A stretch of DNA of 13,011 bases from the NCBI GenBank assembly GCA_045596925.1, contig JAZODH010000096.1, positions 1-13,011 of the forward strand, read 5' to 3'. Below the pieces are notes generated by a model. That model was not told the DNA's origin and did no database searches. It saw only the letters and a program-made list of their open reading frames with translations. This document shows positions 6,591 through 13,011 of this stretch, in pieces. Each line of letters opens with the position of its first letter. Position 1 is the first letter of the stretch. The DNA comes from SIG710 sp045596925. GTDB taxonomy: Bacteria; Bacillota; Clostridia; Oscillospirales; CAG-272. A program made the translations under genes and the position numbers.

Positions 6591-7541
6591 ATGCGCTCAT
6601 TTACCATAAAGAAAAACGATGCGGGACAGCGTCTTGACAAGTTTCTCACCAAGGCGGTGAAGGGACTGCCTACGTCGCTTATGTACAAATATATCCGCAC
6701 CAAAAAAATAAAGGTGAACCGAAAGAGGACCGAGCAAAAGTACATGCTGAACGAAGGGGACGTGGTCGATCTTTTTATTCGCGACGAGTTTTTTGACTCG
6801 CCCGAAAAGGATATGGGTGCTATTTCCCGTATTCAGCCGAAGATCGAGACGGTATACGAGGACGAAAATATCCTTCTTATAAATAAGCGTCCGGGTGTTG
6901 TTGTTCACGAGGACGCGCAGGCAAAGGAGAACACGCTCCTTATGCACATTCGCGCATACCTCTACCGGAAGGGCGAGTACGATCCCGCCGACGAGCAGTC
7001 CTTTGCGCCTGCCCTTTGCAACCGTATCGACCGCAACACGGGCGGTATCGTTATCGCCGCAAAGAACGCCGCCGCGCTCAGGGAAATGAATGCAAAGATC
7101 AAGGCGGGCGAGATAAACAAGTTTTACCTTTGCGCCGTTCACGGAAAAATGCCCAAAAAGGCAGACACCCTCTGCGGCTGGCTCATAAAGGACAGCGCCG
7201 AGAACAAGGTACGCATATACGACAAAAAAGTACCCGGCTCAAAGGAGACCATAACAAAATACGAGGTGCTCTCCGAAAAAGGTGACGAAAGTCTTCTCCG
7301 TGTGGAGCTTATCACGGGCAGAACTCACCAGATAAGAGCTACTATGGCTCACATAGGACATCCATTGGTGGGCGACGGCAAGTACGGCGTCAACAAAAAC
7401 GACCCTGTAAAGCACCAAGCGCTATATGCCTACCGTCTGGAGTTTGCTTTTGAAAATTCGGACGGCGAGCTTGGTTATTTGCGCGGAAAAACTGTTGAGA
7501 TCGATCCCGAATGTATTGATTTTGTGAAATGGTTTGATTGA
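6591..7541 (+). CDS. RluA-family RNA pseudouridine synthase
   Basis: This 316-residue enzyme converts uridine to pseudouridine in RNA. An S4-like RNA-binding domain is at about 12-62 (RLDKFLTKAVKG, IRTKKIKVN). The catalytic domain follows at about 85-290. The catalytic Asp147 lies in NRIDRNTGG, the RluA-type RxD motif. ELITGRTHQIRA (239-250) and HPLVGDGKYG are the other family motifs. S4 domain plus RluA core is the layout of RluC/RluD, which act on 23S rRNA, but the target site cannot be read here. ATG follows AAAGGAG with a 4-base gap. The gene probably depends on read-through from upp. The nearest clear terminator downstream is the two-way hairpin at 7785. Confidence 0.94.
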   Translation: MRSFTIKKNDAGQRLDKFLTKAVKGLPTSLMYKYIRTKKIKVNRKRTEQKYMLNEGDVVDLFIRDEFFDSPEKDMGAISRIQPKIETVYEDENILLINKRPGVVVHEDAQAKENTLLMHIRAYLYRKGEYDPADEQSFAPALCNRIDRNTGGIVIAAKNAAALREMNAKIKAGEINKFYLCAVHGKMPKKADTLCGWLIKDSAENKVRIYDKKVPGSKETITKYEVLSEKGDESLLRVELITGRTHQIRATMAHIGHPLVGDGKYGVNKNDPVKHQALYAYRLEFAFENSDGELGYLRGKTVEIDPECIDFVKWFD

Positions 7542-7567
7542 TAGTCAAGGCGGATCTCCGTGTAAGG

Positions 7568-7780
7568 CTCCCTCCCGGAGGTAGCGAAGCGGCGCGAGGG
7601 GGTTGAATGACACCATAGTATGGTGTCAGATCCCGAGCGTGACCCACCCGCAGGGAGACGCCGTCGCGCGATAGCGTGACTGAAGGAGAACGCGTTTATA
7701 TGAAGTTTATTAAAACACACGTCACGCAAGCTCCTTCCGTCTTTTGCTTCGCAAAATCCACCTCCCTCCCGGAGGGAGGC
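7568..7780. repeat. Composite palindromic intergenic element (REP/MITE-like), non-coding
   Basis: This stretch holds dense inverted repeats and no credible gene. The 14-mer CTCCCTCCCGGAGG occurs at 7568-7581 and 7762-7775; the second copy sits within a 9-bp-arm palindrome (7761-7779). A 10-bp perfect inverted repeat around one base (TGACACCATA, centre 7618) lies at 7608-7628. A hairpin at 7663-7680 (GTCGCGC/GCGTGAC, one G-U pair) is followed by TGAAGGAG. Its mirror is CTCCTTCCGT (7731-7740) followed by a TTTTGC-TTC-GCAAAA hairpin (7742-7756). The two halves face each other around an AT-rich centre (7689-7720). This looks like two inverted copies of a repeat of the kind scattered between genes in Clostridia. 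No transposase is encoded. Confidence 0.6.
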
Positions 7781-7784
7781 TTAC

Positions 7785-7814
7785 AAAAAACGACGGCGTG
7801 AGCCGTCGTTTTTT
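7785..7814. terminator. Bidirectional terminator between RluA-family and peptidase genes
   Basis: A 13-bp stem (AAAAAACGACGGC and complement) closes on a GTGA loop with six A and six T as the outer pairs. It ends 4 bp from the peptidase stop codon (7819-7821) and also serves transcripts from the plus strand. Confidence 0.9.
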
Positions 7815-7818
7815 ACGT

Positions 7819-9288
7819 TTAACTATTGAAAGCAATAATGCTTCTCGCCTGGGACAATCTGTAGCCCTGGGAGGTGTAGGAAATACACTGCTCAAAGGGT
7901 ACGTGATCGCCGCGGTCCGCGTCGTACGCCGCCGAGTCGCTGACCTCAAAGCGGTATTTGCTCGGGTTCTTCTCCTCGGGGTTTACGCAACGGGTGAACA
8001 CTATGTAGTGGGTTCGGCCCTTGGAGGGCTGGGAGAAGTAGACTATAACTCCCTCGGGGTGCATATCCAGAGCTTCCTTTATAGCTTTTGCCGTCACGTT
8101 TCCGCTGGTGGTGGAGGTGATAGGCTTACCGCGGACGGTAAAGCGTTTGAGAATATTTGAAAGGCTGACCAGAATGGGGTTTCCGTAGAGCACCGCCTTT
8201 GAGGTGGTAGGACCGTAGTTGCCCGAATTGGCAAGAGCCACGGTGTATGGGTCGGGTAGCAGATTGTTCCGCTGACCGCTCCTGAAGTCGTAGCCCTCGG
8301 TCATGGTGGCTCCCATGTTTCGAAGTACCATTGCAACCGAGCACATATAACAGCCGTCGTTGAGCCAGTCGGAACCTGTGTTGATCTTGTCGATGGCAAA
8401 CTTGCGCCGCACACCGCCCGATGAGAAATATATGTTACCCAGCTTGCTTCCGTCCCAGTCACTTGAATATATATTGTGCTGAGAGTACCATGTGAACGCG
8501 CTGACGCTTGACACGGTGACGGTGCAGGAGGTTATCATATCTCCGCAGGTGGCTGTGACCAGAGTACTTCCCTCGGAGAGGGCGCAGTATCTGCCGCTTT
8601 CGGACACAAGAAGGATATTGCTGTCCGCCGACGTCCATTTTATCTCGTGCTCACCGTAATTGTAAGGAGCGACCGTTGCGTAGAAATTGCCCGTGGAATA
8701 AAGCTTGACGGTGATCTTTTCATACGCCATGGTAAGTCCGGTAGTCTTGACGGGCTCGAATATCCACTTCTGTCCCTTATCGTTTGCATGATATTTGTTC
8801 ATGCCGACGTAGGTGTCGTCATAGCGTGAGGTCTTGTCCGACACGTCAAGGGCAAGTGCCTTTTCGCCCGAGTAGGCAGGGCAGATGGTGTAGGTCTTTC
8901 CCGAGGGATAGATGTCGAACTTTTCGGTCTTTGATGCGTTCTTTGACTTCGTTACTATCTCGCCCGATGCTGTGCTGAGTGCATAAATGCCGTCCTCGCT
9001 CTGCGGATAGAGGAAATAGGTGCCGTCAGGTTGCCTTTGTACGTAAAAATCCTGTCCCGTCTGACCGCTTGCCTCTGACAAATATGCCGAGCCGTTTTTA
9101 TCGTAGGCCACGTCGTAGGCGTCAACGTAAAGTCCCGTGTCCTGGTTCTTTATTCTGTAAACGCCGCTTTCAAGGTGTTTTGCTTTTTTGTCGCTTGTTG
9201 CGGCAAAGGTCTGCGGCGCTATTCCCAGGAACGCGAGTACCAAAGCCAGAGTCGTACCCAAAGCGCGGTGCAAAGCCGTTTTTCTCAC
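7819..9288 (-). CDS. Secreted cysteine peptidase-like protein: ricin-type lectin, Big-like and C39-like domains
   Basis: This 489-residue protein carries a signal peptide (about 1-30, ending TFAA), so it is exported. Residues about 38-178 resemble a ricin-type beta-trefoil lectin (GVYRIKNQDTGLYVDAY, later QKWIFEPV). Residues about 185-262 resemble a bacterial Ig-like Big_2 domain (ITVKLYSTG, IKWTSADSNIL, TVTVSS). Residues about 300-489 look like a C39-type papain-fold peptidase. The likely triad is Cys313 in DGCYMCSVAMVL, His427 in THYIVF and Asp451 in VSDSAAYD; a second cysteine sits at 316. It may bind glycan and cut peptides or peptidoglycan cross-links outside the cell; the substrate is unknown. 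The start is GTG, with a perfect AAAGGAGGT (9304-9296) 7 bases before it. It is divergent from the rpsF operon. Confidence 0.82.
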   Translation of the reverse strand: MRKTALHRALGTTLALVLAFLGIAPQTFAATSDKKAKHLESGVYRIKNQDTGLYVDAYDVAYDKNGSAYLSEASGQTGQDFYVQRQPDGTYFLYPQSEDGIYALSTASGEIVTKSKNASKTEKFDIYPSGKTYTICPAYSGEKALALDVSDKTSRYDDTYVGMNKYHANDKGQKWIFEPVKTTGLTMAYEKITVKLYSTGNFYATVAPYNYGEHEIKWTSADSNILLVSESGRYCALSEGSTLVTATCGDMITSCTVTVSSVSAFTWYSQHNIYSSDWDGSKLGNIYFSSGGVRRKFAIDKINTGSDWLNDGCYMCSVAMVLRNMGATMTEGYDFRSGQRNNLLPDPYTVALANSGNYGPTTSKAVLYGNPILVSLSNILKRFTVRGKPITSTTSGNVTAKAIKEALDMHPEGVIVYFSQPSKGRTHYIVFTRCVNPEEKNPSKYRFEVSDSAAYDADRGDHVPFEQCISYTSQGYRLSQARSIIAFNS

Positions 9289-9330
9289 CGTCGTGACCTC
9301 CTTTCAAAAAGATTTTTGCAACACTTTCAC

Positions 9331-9352
9331 ATTCTATCACGGTAATTTTACC
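9331..9352 (-). promoter_or_regulatory. Possible extended -10 promoter of the peptidase gene with a small palindrome
   Basis: On the minus strand TGATAGAAT (9339-9331) is an extended -10 element, about 25 bp before the ribosome binding site. No good -35 is visible. The palindrome GGTAA-AA-TTACC (9352-9341) lies in the spacer and could be an operator. Both are weak signals. Confidence 0.35.
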
Positions 9353-9441
9353 ACGCTCTTGCCGAAAAAGCCTGAACGGATTGTAAATTTTAAGTATTTT
9401 CGCCGATTTTGCCCTATATCGACTTTTTTTGAAAATTTCTC

Positions 9442-9470
9442 TTGACAAATAAATATAATTATGGTACAAT
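9442..9470 (+). promoter_or_regulatory. Sigma-A promoter of the rpsF-ssb-rpsR operon
   Basis: Consensus -35 TTGACA (9442-9447), a 17-bp spacer and -10 TACAAT (9465-9470). This strong promoter suits ribosomal protein genes. Confidence 0.92.
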
Positions 9471-9481
9471 ACTTAGCTGAA

Positions 9482-9529
9482 ACAGAGGATATCTCTGTCT
9501 CTCTACCGCAAAAATCTCAAAATTGCGGT
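9482..9529 (+). promoter_or_regulatory. Structured rpsF leader; candidate S6:S18 autoregulatory RNA
   Basis: The roughly 80-base leader has two hairpins. The first is ACAGAG/CTCTGT (9482-9498, 6 bp). The second is ACCGCAA/TTGCGGT (9505-9529, 7 bp, 11-base loop). Many bacteria carry an rpsF leader RNA bound by the S6:S18 complex, with a conserved CCG like its rRNA site. A CCG is present at 9506-9508, but in this fold it is paired, so the match is only suggestive. Confidence 0.4.
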
Positions 9530-9555
9530 CAAAAGTCCATAGGGAGGTGTAAAAA

Positions 9556-9960
9556 ATGGAAAAGATAATCAACTCTTATGAAACACTGTTTATCGTCAAC
9601 GCAGAAAACGGCGACGAGGCTGTTAAGGCTACAGTGAGCAAGTTCACAGGACTGATTGCCGAGAACGGAACTCTCGAAGAGGTAAACGAGTGGGGCAAGC
9701 GCCGCCTCGCATATCCTATCGATGATATTCCCGAAGGCTATTACGTTGTTGCGACTTTCAAGAGTGAGCCCGAGTTCCCCGCTGAGCTTGAGCGTGTCTT
9801 CAACATCGATGAGTCTATCATGCGTTCGGTTGTGATCAGACTTGACGAGAAGAAGCTCGCAAAGGCAGCTGCAGCGAAGGAAGCTAAGGCAGCAGCAGAA
9901 GCAGCAGCCGCTGCAGCTGCAGCAGCTGCGGTTGAGGCACCCGCAACAGACGCTGAGTAA
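9556..9960 (+). CDS. rpsF: 30S ribosomal protein S6
   Basis: This 134-residue protein is the first gene of the operon. Residues 1-100 are the ferredoxin-like S6 fold (YETLFIVNAE, EWGKRRLAYPI, EGYYVVATF, FNIDESIMRSVVIR). S6 pairs with S18 and binds the central domain of 16S rRNA in the small-subunit platform. The C-terminus is unusual: residues about 101-134 form a tail rich in alanine with some lysine and glutamate, including ten alanines in a row (116-125). The tail uses mixed GCA/GCT/GCC/GCG codons, so it is not a simple codon-repeat expansion. The start has AGGGAGGT at 9541-9548. Confidence 0.97.
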   Translation: MEKIINSYETLFIVNAENGDEAVKATVSKFTGLIAENGTLEEVNEWGKRRLAYPIDDIPEGYYVVATFKSEPEFPAELERVFNIDESIMRSVVIRLDEKKLAKAAAAKEAKAAAEAAAAAAAAAAVEAPATDAE

Positions 9961-10001
9961 TTCGGCAGTCCCAAAAAATTGCTTACGGAGGTACTACCAA
10001 G

Positions 10002-10454
10002 ATGGCTAACTTCAATTTTAACAAGGTTATGATCGGCGGCAGACTTACCGCTGACCCTGAGAATTCCCAGACAACTTCCGGCATTTCTGTAACGAGATTC
10101 AGCGTTGCCGTAAATCGTCGCTTTGCTAAAGACACATCTCAGCAGCAGACTGATTTCTTTAATGTCACCGCTTGGCGCGCGACTGCGGACTTTGTCAGCA
10201 GATATTTCAAGAAGGGCTCTTCGATCTTCATTATCGGAACTCTTCAGAACAGAAGCTGGACAGATCAGAACGGTCAAAAGCGCTACGCTACCGATATTGT
10301 TGCGGAAGAAGTAAGCTTTGTTGACTCCAGAAGCGAAAGCTCGTCTTCCGGTCAGTACGTACCCGACAGCTACAACGCTGAGCCCTCCTTCTCCGGCGGA
10401 GCAGAAGCTCCCAAGTTTGAGGAGATCAAGGGTGACGACGACCTGCCGTTCTGA
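10002..10454 (+). CDS. ssb: Single-stranded DNA-binding protein
   Basis: This 150-residue protein coats single-stranded DNA in replication, repair and recombination. The OB-fold covers about residues 1-110 (NKVMIGGRLTADPE, FFNVTAWRATADFVSRYFKK). A Ser/Gly-rich flexible linker follows, then the acidic tip DDDLPF, which docks partner proteins. The place between rpsF and rpsR is the standard one in Firmicutes and marks this as the housekeeping copy rather than a plasmid or phage SSB. GGAGGT precedes the ATG by 9 bases. Confidence 0.98.
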   Translation: MANFNFNKVMIGGRLTADPENSQTTSGISVTRFSVAVNRRFAKDTSQQQTDFFNVTAWRATADFVSRYFKKGSSIFIIGTLQNRSWTDQNGQKRYATDIVAEEVSFVDSRSESSSSGQYVPDSYNAEPSFSGGAEAPKFEEIKGDDDLPF

Positions 10455-10463
10455 TCACGGCAG
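10443..10463 (+). other. Intercistronic hairpin at the end of ssb
   Basis: CTGCCGT and ACGGCAG pair as a 7-bp stem with a 7-base loop that contains the ssb stop codon. A-rich sequence follows instead of T, so it is not a terminator. It could mark an RNA processing site or protect the message. Confidence 0.4.
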
Positions 10464-10490
10464 AAAAAATAATACAGGAGGATTCGTAAG

Positions 10491-10748
10491 ATGGAAAACG
10501 TAGAGAGAGATACTCAGCGCCCTGTTCGCATGAATAACCGCAAGAGAAAAAAGGTTTGCATTTTCTGCGAGGACAAGGTTGCATTCATCGATTACAAGGA
10601 TTCCGCTAAGCTCAGAAAGTTCATTTCCGAGCGCGGCAAGATTCTTCCCAGAAGAATCTCCGGAACCTGCGCTGTTCACCAGCGTGAGCTGACAACAGCT
10701 ATCAAGCGTGCACGTCAGGTTGCATTGCTTCCTTACGTAACAGACTGA
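10491..10748 (+). CDS. rpsR: 30S ribosomal protein S18, zinc-binding (C+) form
   Basis: This 85-residue protein is the last gene of the operon and the binding partner of S6. The core motifs IDYKD, LRKFISERGKILPRRISGT and IKRARQVALLPYV are diagnostic. It carries Cys23-x-x-Cys26 and Cys60-x-x-His63, the four-ligand zinc site of the C+ type. The B. subtilis S18 lacks these cysteines. C+ forms are known to be replaced by C- paralogues under zinc shortage in some bacteria, so a second rpsR elsewhere in the genome is possible. AGGAGG (10476-10481) precedes the ATG. Confidence 0.97.
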   Translation: MENVERDTQRPVRMNNRKRKKVCIFCEDKVAFIDYKDSAKLRKFISERGKILPRRISGTCAVHQRELTTAIKRARQVALLPYVTD

Positions 10749-10762
10749 TTTATGTTACAATA

Positions 10763-10809
10763 CCGTAGATCTCGGCGTAGCCGAGGTCTACGGCAATATT
10801 TCCTTTTTT
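10763..10809 (+). terminator. Terminator of the rpsF-ssb-rpsR operon
   Basis: A 14-bp stem with one G-U pair (10763-10793) closes on a GTA loop, followed by a T-rich stretch ending in six T (10804-10809). Confidence 0.88.
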
Positions 10810-10810
10810 C

Positions 10811-10837
10811 GACCGCTGCGACAGCGGTTATTTTTTT
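10811..10837 (+). terminator. Second tandem terminator, or leader hairpin of the esterase gene
   Basis: ACCGCTG and CAGCGGT form a 7-bp stem with a 3-base loop, then TA and seven T (10831-10837). It sits only 3 bases before the ribosome binding site of the esterase gene. Confidence 0.75.
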
Positions 10838-10852
10838 ACAAAGGAGTAGAAC

Positions 10853-11881
10853 ATGAAAAAGATAATTTCTTTGTTTATTCTGATAATAACTCTTGCAACT
10901 GTATGGGCGGTCTGCGCGTCTGCCATAGATGTATACGAGGCGTTTTCAAAGGAGAGCTTTGAGCATGAGAGTACAACGCTTCCTTACAGACTTTACGTGC
11001 CCGAGGATTTTGACGGTGCAAAGAAATATCCCCTTATTCTGTTCCTTCACGGGGCAGGAGAGCGCGGAGATGACAACGAGGCACAGCTCAAAAACGCAGT
11101 TCAGCTGCTTTTCGACCGCGATGATAAGCTGATGAGCGGTGCTATCGTAGTGGCTCCTCAATGTCCTGTCGACAATCAGTGGGTAGATACCCCTTGGGAG
11201 AACGGCAACTATTCGGTGGCAGAAGTCCCCGAATCAAACGAGCTGGCGGCGGCGTTCGAGCTTGTTTTGGCTGTTGCCGAAAAGTACTCCTGCGACCCTG
11301 CACGCTTTTATGTTATGGGTCTGTCCATGGGTGGCTTTGGCGCATGGGATCTTATGATGCGCCACGAAGGTATGTTTGCCGCAGGAATTCCGATCTGCGG
11401 CGGAGCCGACCCCGAGATGGCGGAGATATTCATGGAAACTCCCGTCTTCACCTTCCACGGAACGGCGGACACTACCGTTCCTTATGACGGAACCGCCGAA
11501 ATGGTCGAGGCTATCGAGGATCTTGGCTCCCGCGTTGTGAATTTCATTTCCTATAATAACGACGGACACGGGATCTGGGATAAGGCCGCAAAGGAAGAGG
11601 GACTTACAGAATGGCTCTTTTCACAGAAGCTTGAGCTTGAGGTCGTTCCCGACGACACCGAGCCGACCGACAGCGGTGATACCGACGGTGCTACCGACAC
11701 CGTTGACACTACTCCTGCAACTCCTGCGGTGACAGACACGCAGGGAACCGAGAAGCCCGACGGAGAAAAGCCCTCAAACGACAAAGGAGGTTTTCCCGTG
11801 GGCGCGATAATTGCTATCGCGTCGGCAGTCGTTATTGCGGTTTCTCTGGCTTTGGTAGTTGCAACAAAGAAGAAAAAGTAA
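10853..11881 (+). CDS. Membrane-anchored alpha/beta-hydrolase esterase (PHB depolymerase/CE1-like)
   Basis: This 342-residue protein has a signal peptide (about 1-24) and an alpha/beta-hydrolase domain (about 40-260). LILFLHGAGERGDDN (61-75) forms the oxyanion region. The nucleophile is Ser158 in GLSMGG, with Asp206 in GTADTTVP and His239 in DGHGIWD completing the triad. A linker rich in Thr, Pro, Asp and Gly (about 262-312) leads to a hydrophobic helix (about 315-337) ending in five lysines. It is thus tethered outside the membrane; no LPxTG motif is present. Relatives include feruloyl, acetylxylan and polyhydroxybutyrate esterases; the substrate is unknown. ATG follows AAAGGAG (10840-10846). 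Tandem terminators lie directly upstream and no good promoter follows them. A long hairpin ends the gene. Confidence 0.87.
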   Translation: MKKIISLFILIITLATVWAVCASAIDVYEAFSKESFEHESTTLPYRLYVPEDFDGAKKYPLILFLHGAGERGDDNEAQLKNAVQLLFDRDDKLMSGAIVVAPQCPVDNQWVDTPWENGNYSVAEVPESNELAAAFELVLAVAEKYSCDPARFYVMGLSMGGFGAWDLMMRHEGMFAAGIPICGGADPEMAEIFMETPVFTFHGTADTTVPYDGTAEMVEAIEDLGSRVVNFISYNNDGHGIWDKAAKEEGLTEWLFSQKLELEVVPDDTEPTDSGDTDGATDTVDTTPATPAVTDTQGTEKPDGEKPSNDKGGFPVGAIIAIASAVVIAVSLALVVATKKKK

Positions 11882-11891
11882 CAGGTAAACA

Positions 11892-11951
11892 GGAGGCTGT
11901 GCCAATGAGATCGGACATGATCTCGTTGACACAGCCTCTATATGTTTTTTG
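11892..11951 (+). terminator. Long-stem terminator after the esterase gene
   Basis: A stem of about 20 bp with one mismatch and a few G-U pairs (11892-11939) starts GGAGGCTGTG and ends CACAGCCTCT. Six or more T follow at 11945-11950. The stem is longer than needed for termination, so it could derive from a mobile palindrome. Confidence 0.82.
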
Positions 11952-11999
11952 CATAGAAATTATCAAAACGACCACAATAATCAAAAAAGAGGTGAAAAA

Positions 12000-12974
12000 A
12001 TGAAGATCGCTTTTTTTGATGCAAAACAGTACGATATGGATTCTTTTAAAATTGCCGCGAAAAACAGCGGGATAGAGTTTAAGTTTTTTGACACGAAGCT
12101 GAGCGCCGACACAGCCTCTCTTGCGCGCGGTGCGGACGGAGTCTGCATTTTCGTCTCGGATACGGTTGACCGAGAGACCGCGGAGATTCTTTGCTCCCTT
12201 GGTGTGAAGTATATCGCCCTCCGCTGTGCCGGTTATAACAACGTGGACCTTAAAGCTACCGAGGGAAGGCTGCGCGTTGTGCGAGTTCCCGCATACTCTC
12301 CCTATGCCGTTGCCGAGCACGCAATGGCTATGCTTCTGACTTCAATTCGCCGTATCCACAAGGCGTATATCCGCACAAAGGATTTTAATTTCAGTCTCAC
12401 GGGGCTGACAGGATTTGACCTGCACGGTAAGACCGTGGGCATTGTAGGAATGGGCAAGATCGGAAGCGTTTTCTCGGACATCTGCCGTGGTTTCGGCATG
12501 AGGATCCTGGCATATGACAAGTATCCCAGAGAGCTTGAGGGGGTCGAATTTGTTGACCTTGATCGGCTTTTTGCCGAGTCGGACATCATCTCGCTTCACT
12601 GTCCCTTGACTCCCGACAGCTATCACATGATATCGGGTGAAGCTATCAAAAAAATGAAGAAGGGGGTCATGATAATCAACACCTCAAGAGGTGCGCTGAT
12701 AGATTCGGACGCGTTGCTTGAAGCCATAAAATCCCGACAGGTGGGTGGCGCCTGTCTTGACGTTTACGAGGAGGAGGGGGACCTGTTCTTCGAGGATTTT
12801 TCGGGGCATATCGTCAGCGACGACACCCTGGCACGTCTCATTACAATGCCAAATGTCCTTCTCACCTCTCACCAGGCATTCCTCACCGCCGAAGCGCTTA
12901 AAAACATCGCCGACGTGACTGTCTCAAATCTTCTCGCCCTCGGGCGAGGCGGTGAATGCGAAAACGAATTATAA
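12000..12974 (+). CDS. ldhA: D-lactate dehydrogenase (NAD-dependent)
   Basis: This 324-residue cytoplasmic enzyme reduces pyruvate to D-lactate and regenerates NAD+ in fermentation. It is strikingly like E. coli LdhA as remembered: KYIALRCAGYNNVDL, VVRVPAYSPYAVAEHA, NFSLTGLTGF and HQAFLTAEAL. The NAD-binding loop is GMGKIG (150-155). The catalytic residues are Arg230 in NTSRGALID, Glu259 in YEEEGDLFFED and His291, and their spacing matches characterised D-LDHs. The start is the ATG at 12000, preceded by AGAGGTG (11988-11994); a TTG at 11949 in the same frame would add 17 unrelated residues and overlap the preceding terminator. No strong promoter is visible. It stands alone between two terminators. 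Confidence 0.96.
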   Translation: MKIAFFDAKQYDMDSFKIAAKNSGIEFKFFDTKLSADTASLARGADGVCIFVSDTVDRETAEILCSLGVKYIALRCAGYNNVDLKATEGRLRVVRVPAYSPYAVAEHAMAMLLTSIRRIHKAYIRTKDFNFSLTGLTGFDLHGKTVGIVGMGKIGSVFSDICRGFGMRILAYDKYPRELEGVEFVDLDRLFAESDIISLHCPLTPDSYHMISGEAIKKMKKGVMIINTSRGALIDSDALLEAIKSRQVGGACLDVYEEEGDLFFEDFSGHIVSDDTLARLITMPNVLLTSHQAFLTAEALKNIADVTVSNLLALGRGGECENEL

Positions 12975-13010
12975 AAATATCGGGGCTCTGCAAAAAGCCC
13001 CGATATTTTT
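12973..13010 (+). terminator. Terminator of ldhA
   Basis: A stem of about 15 bp (AATAAAAATATCGGGGCT region with complement AGCCCCGATATTTTT) closes on an 8-base loop and ends in five T at the window edge. Flanking A and T runs suggest it may work in both directions. Confidence 0.88.
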
Positions 13011-13011
13011 G

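Noticed and set aside
6597..7142. Minus-strand open frame antisense to the pseudouridine synthase gene
   Set aside because: Shadow of a gene with intact catalytic motifs; no ribosome binding site.
7608..7780. Possible CRISPR array
   Set aside because: The repeats are inverted and unevenly spaced, without regular spacers, and no cas gene is present.
9170..9469. Upstream minus-strand open frame overlapping the peptidase N-terminus
   Set aside because: It is in another frame, crosses the rpsF promoter, and the GTG at 9288 has a perfect ribosome binding site and a signal peptide.
11949..11999. Upstream in-frame TTG start for ldhA
   Set aside because: It lies in the T-run of the preceding terminator, lacks a ribosome binding site, and the LdhA family begins at the MKIAFFDAKQYD segment.

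Overview
The window looks like chromosomal DNA from a spore-forming Clostridia-type Firmicute. The evidence is strong AGGAGG-type ribosome binding sites, sigma-A promoters with 17-bp spacers, many intrinsic terminators, a sporulation-type (SigK-like) sigma factor tail, a SpoIVFB-type membrane protease, and an E. coli-LdhA-like D-lactate dehydrogenase. Several secreted or anchored proteins (glycosidase-linked, esterases, lectin-like and phosphoesterase) fit a polysaccharide-using, possibly gut-associated fermenter, but that habitat is inference.

Layout. 1-135: C-terminus of the sigma factor. 214-1239 (+): SGNH/GDSL esterase with its own promoter. It converges on a minus-strand pair: a SpoIVFB-type M50 protease (1266-1808) downstream of a GH42 beta-galactosidase (1860-3902). 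3903-4072: divergent control region with two sigma-A promoters and a sequence that fits the CcpA cre consensus exactly. 4073-5743 (+): lipoprotein with a LamG-like domain and a metallophosphoesterase domain. 5900-6529 (+): upp. 6591-7541 (+): RluA-family pseudouridine synthase. 7542-7818: intergenic block rich in inverted repeats, ending in a two-way terminator. 7819-9288 (-): secreted ricin-lectin/Big/C39-like cysteine peptidase. 9442-10793 (+): the rpsF-ssb-rpsR operon with a structured leader and a zinc-type S18. 10853-11881 (+): membrane-anchored alpha/beta esterase. 12000-12974 (+): ldhA.

Working together: rpsF-ssb-rpsR is the classical translation/replication operon. upp and the RluA enzyme are salvage and RNA-modification housekeeping. 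GH42, the SGNH esterase, the CE1-like esterase and the lectin-peptidase are plausible nutrient-acquisition genes. LdhA regenerates NAD+ in fermentation. SigK and SpoIVFB are partners in late mother-cell sporulation control, and their close spacing here is noteworthy.

No CRISPR array, tRNA, rRNA, phage or transposase gene was seen. No gene-free stretch exceeds 300 bases. I do not see a convincing novel multi-gene system. The best leads are the cre site, the SigK/SpoIVFB neighbourhood, the composite palindromic element, the hairpin over a protease ribosome binding site, and the rpsF leader.
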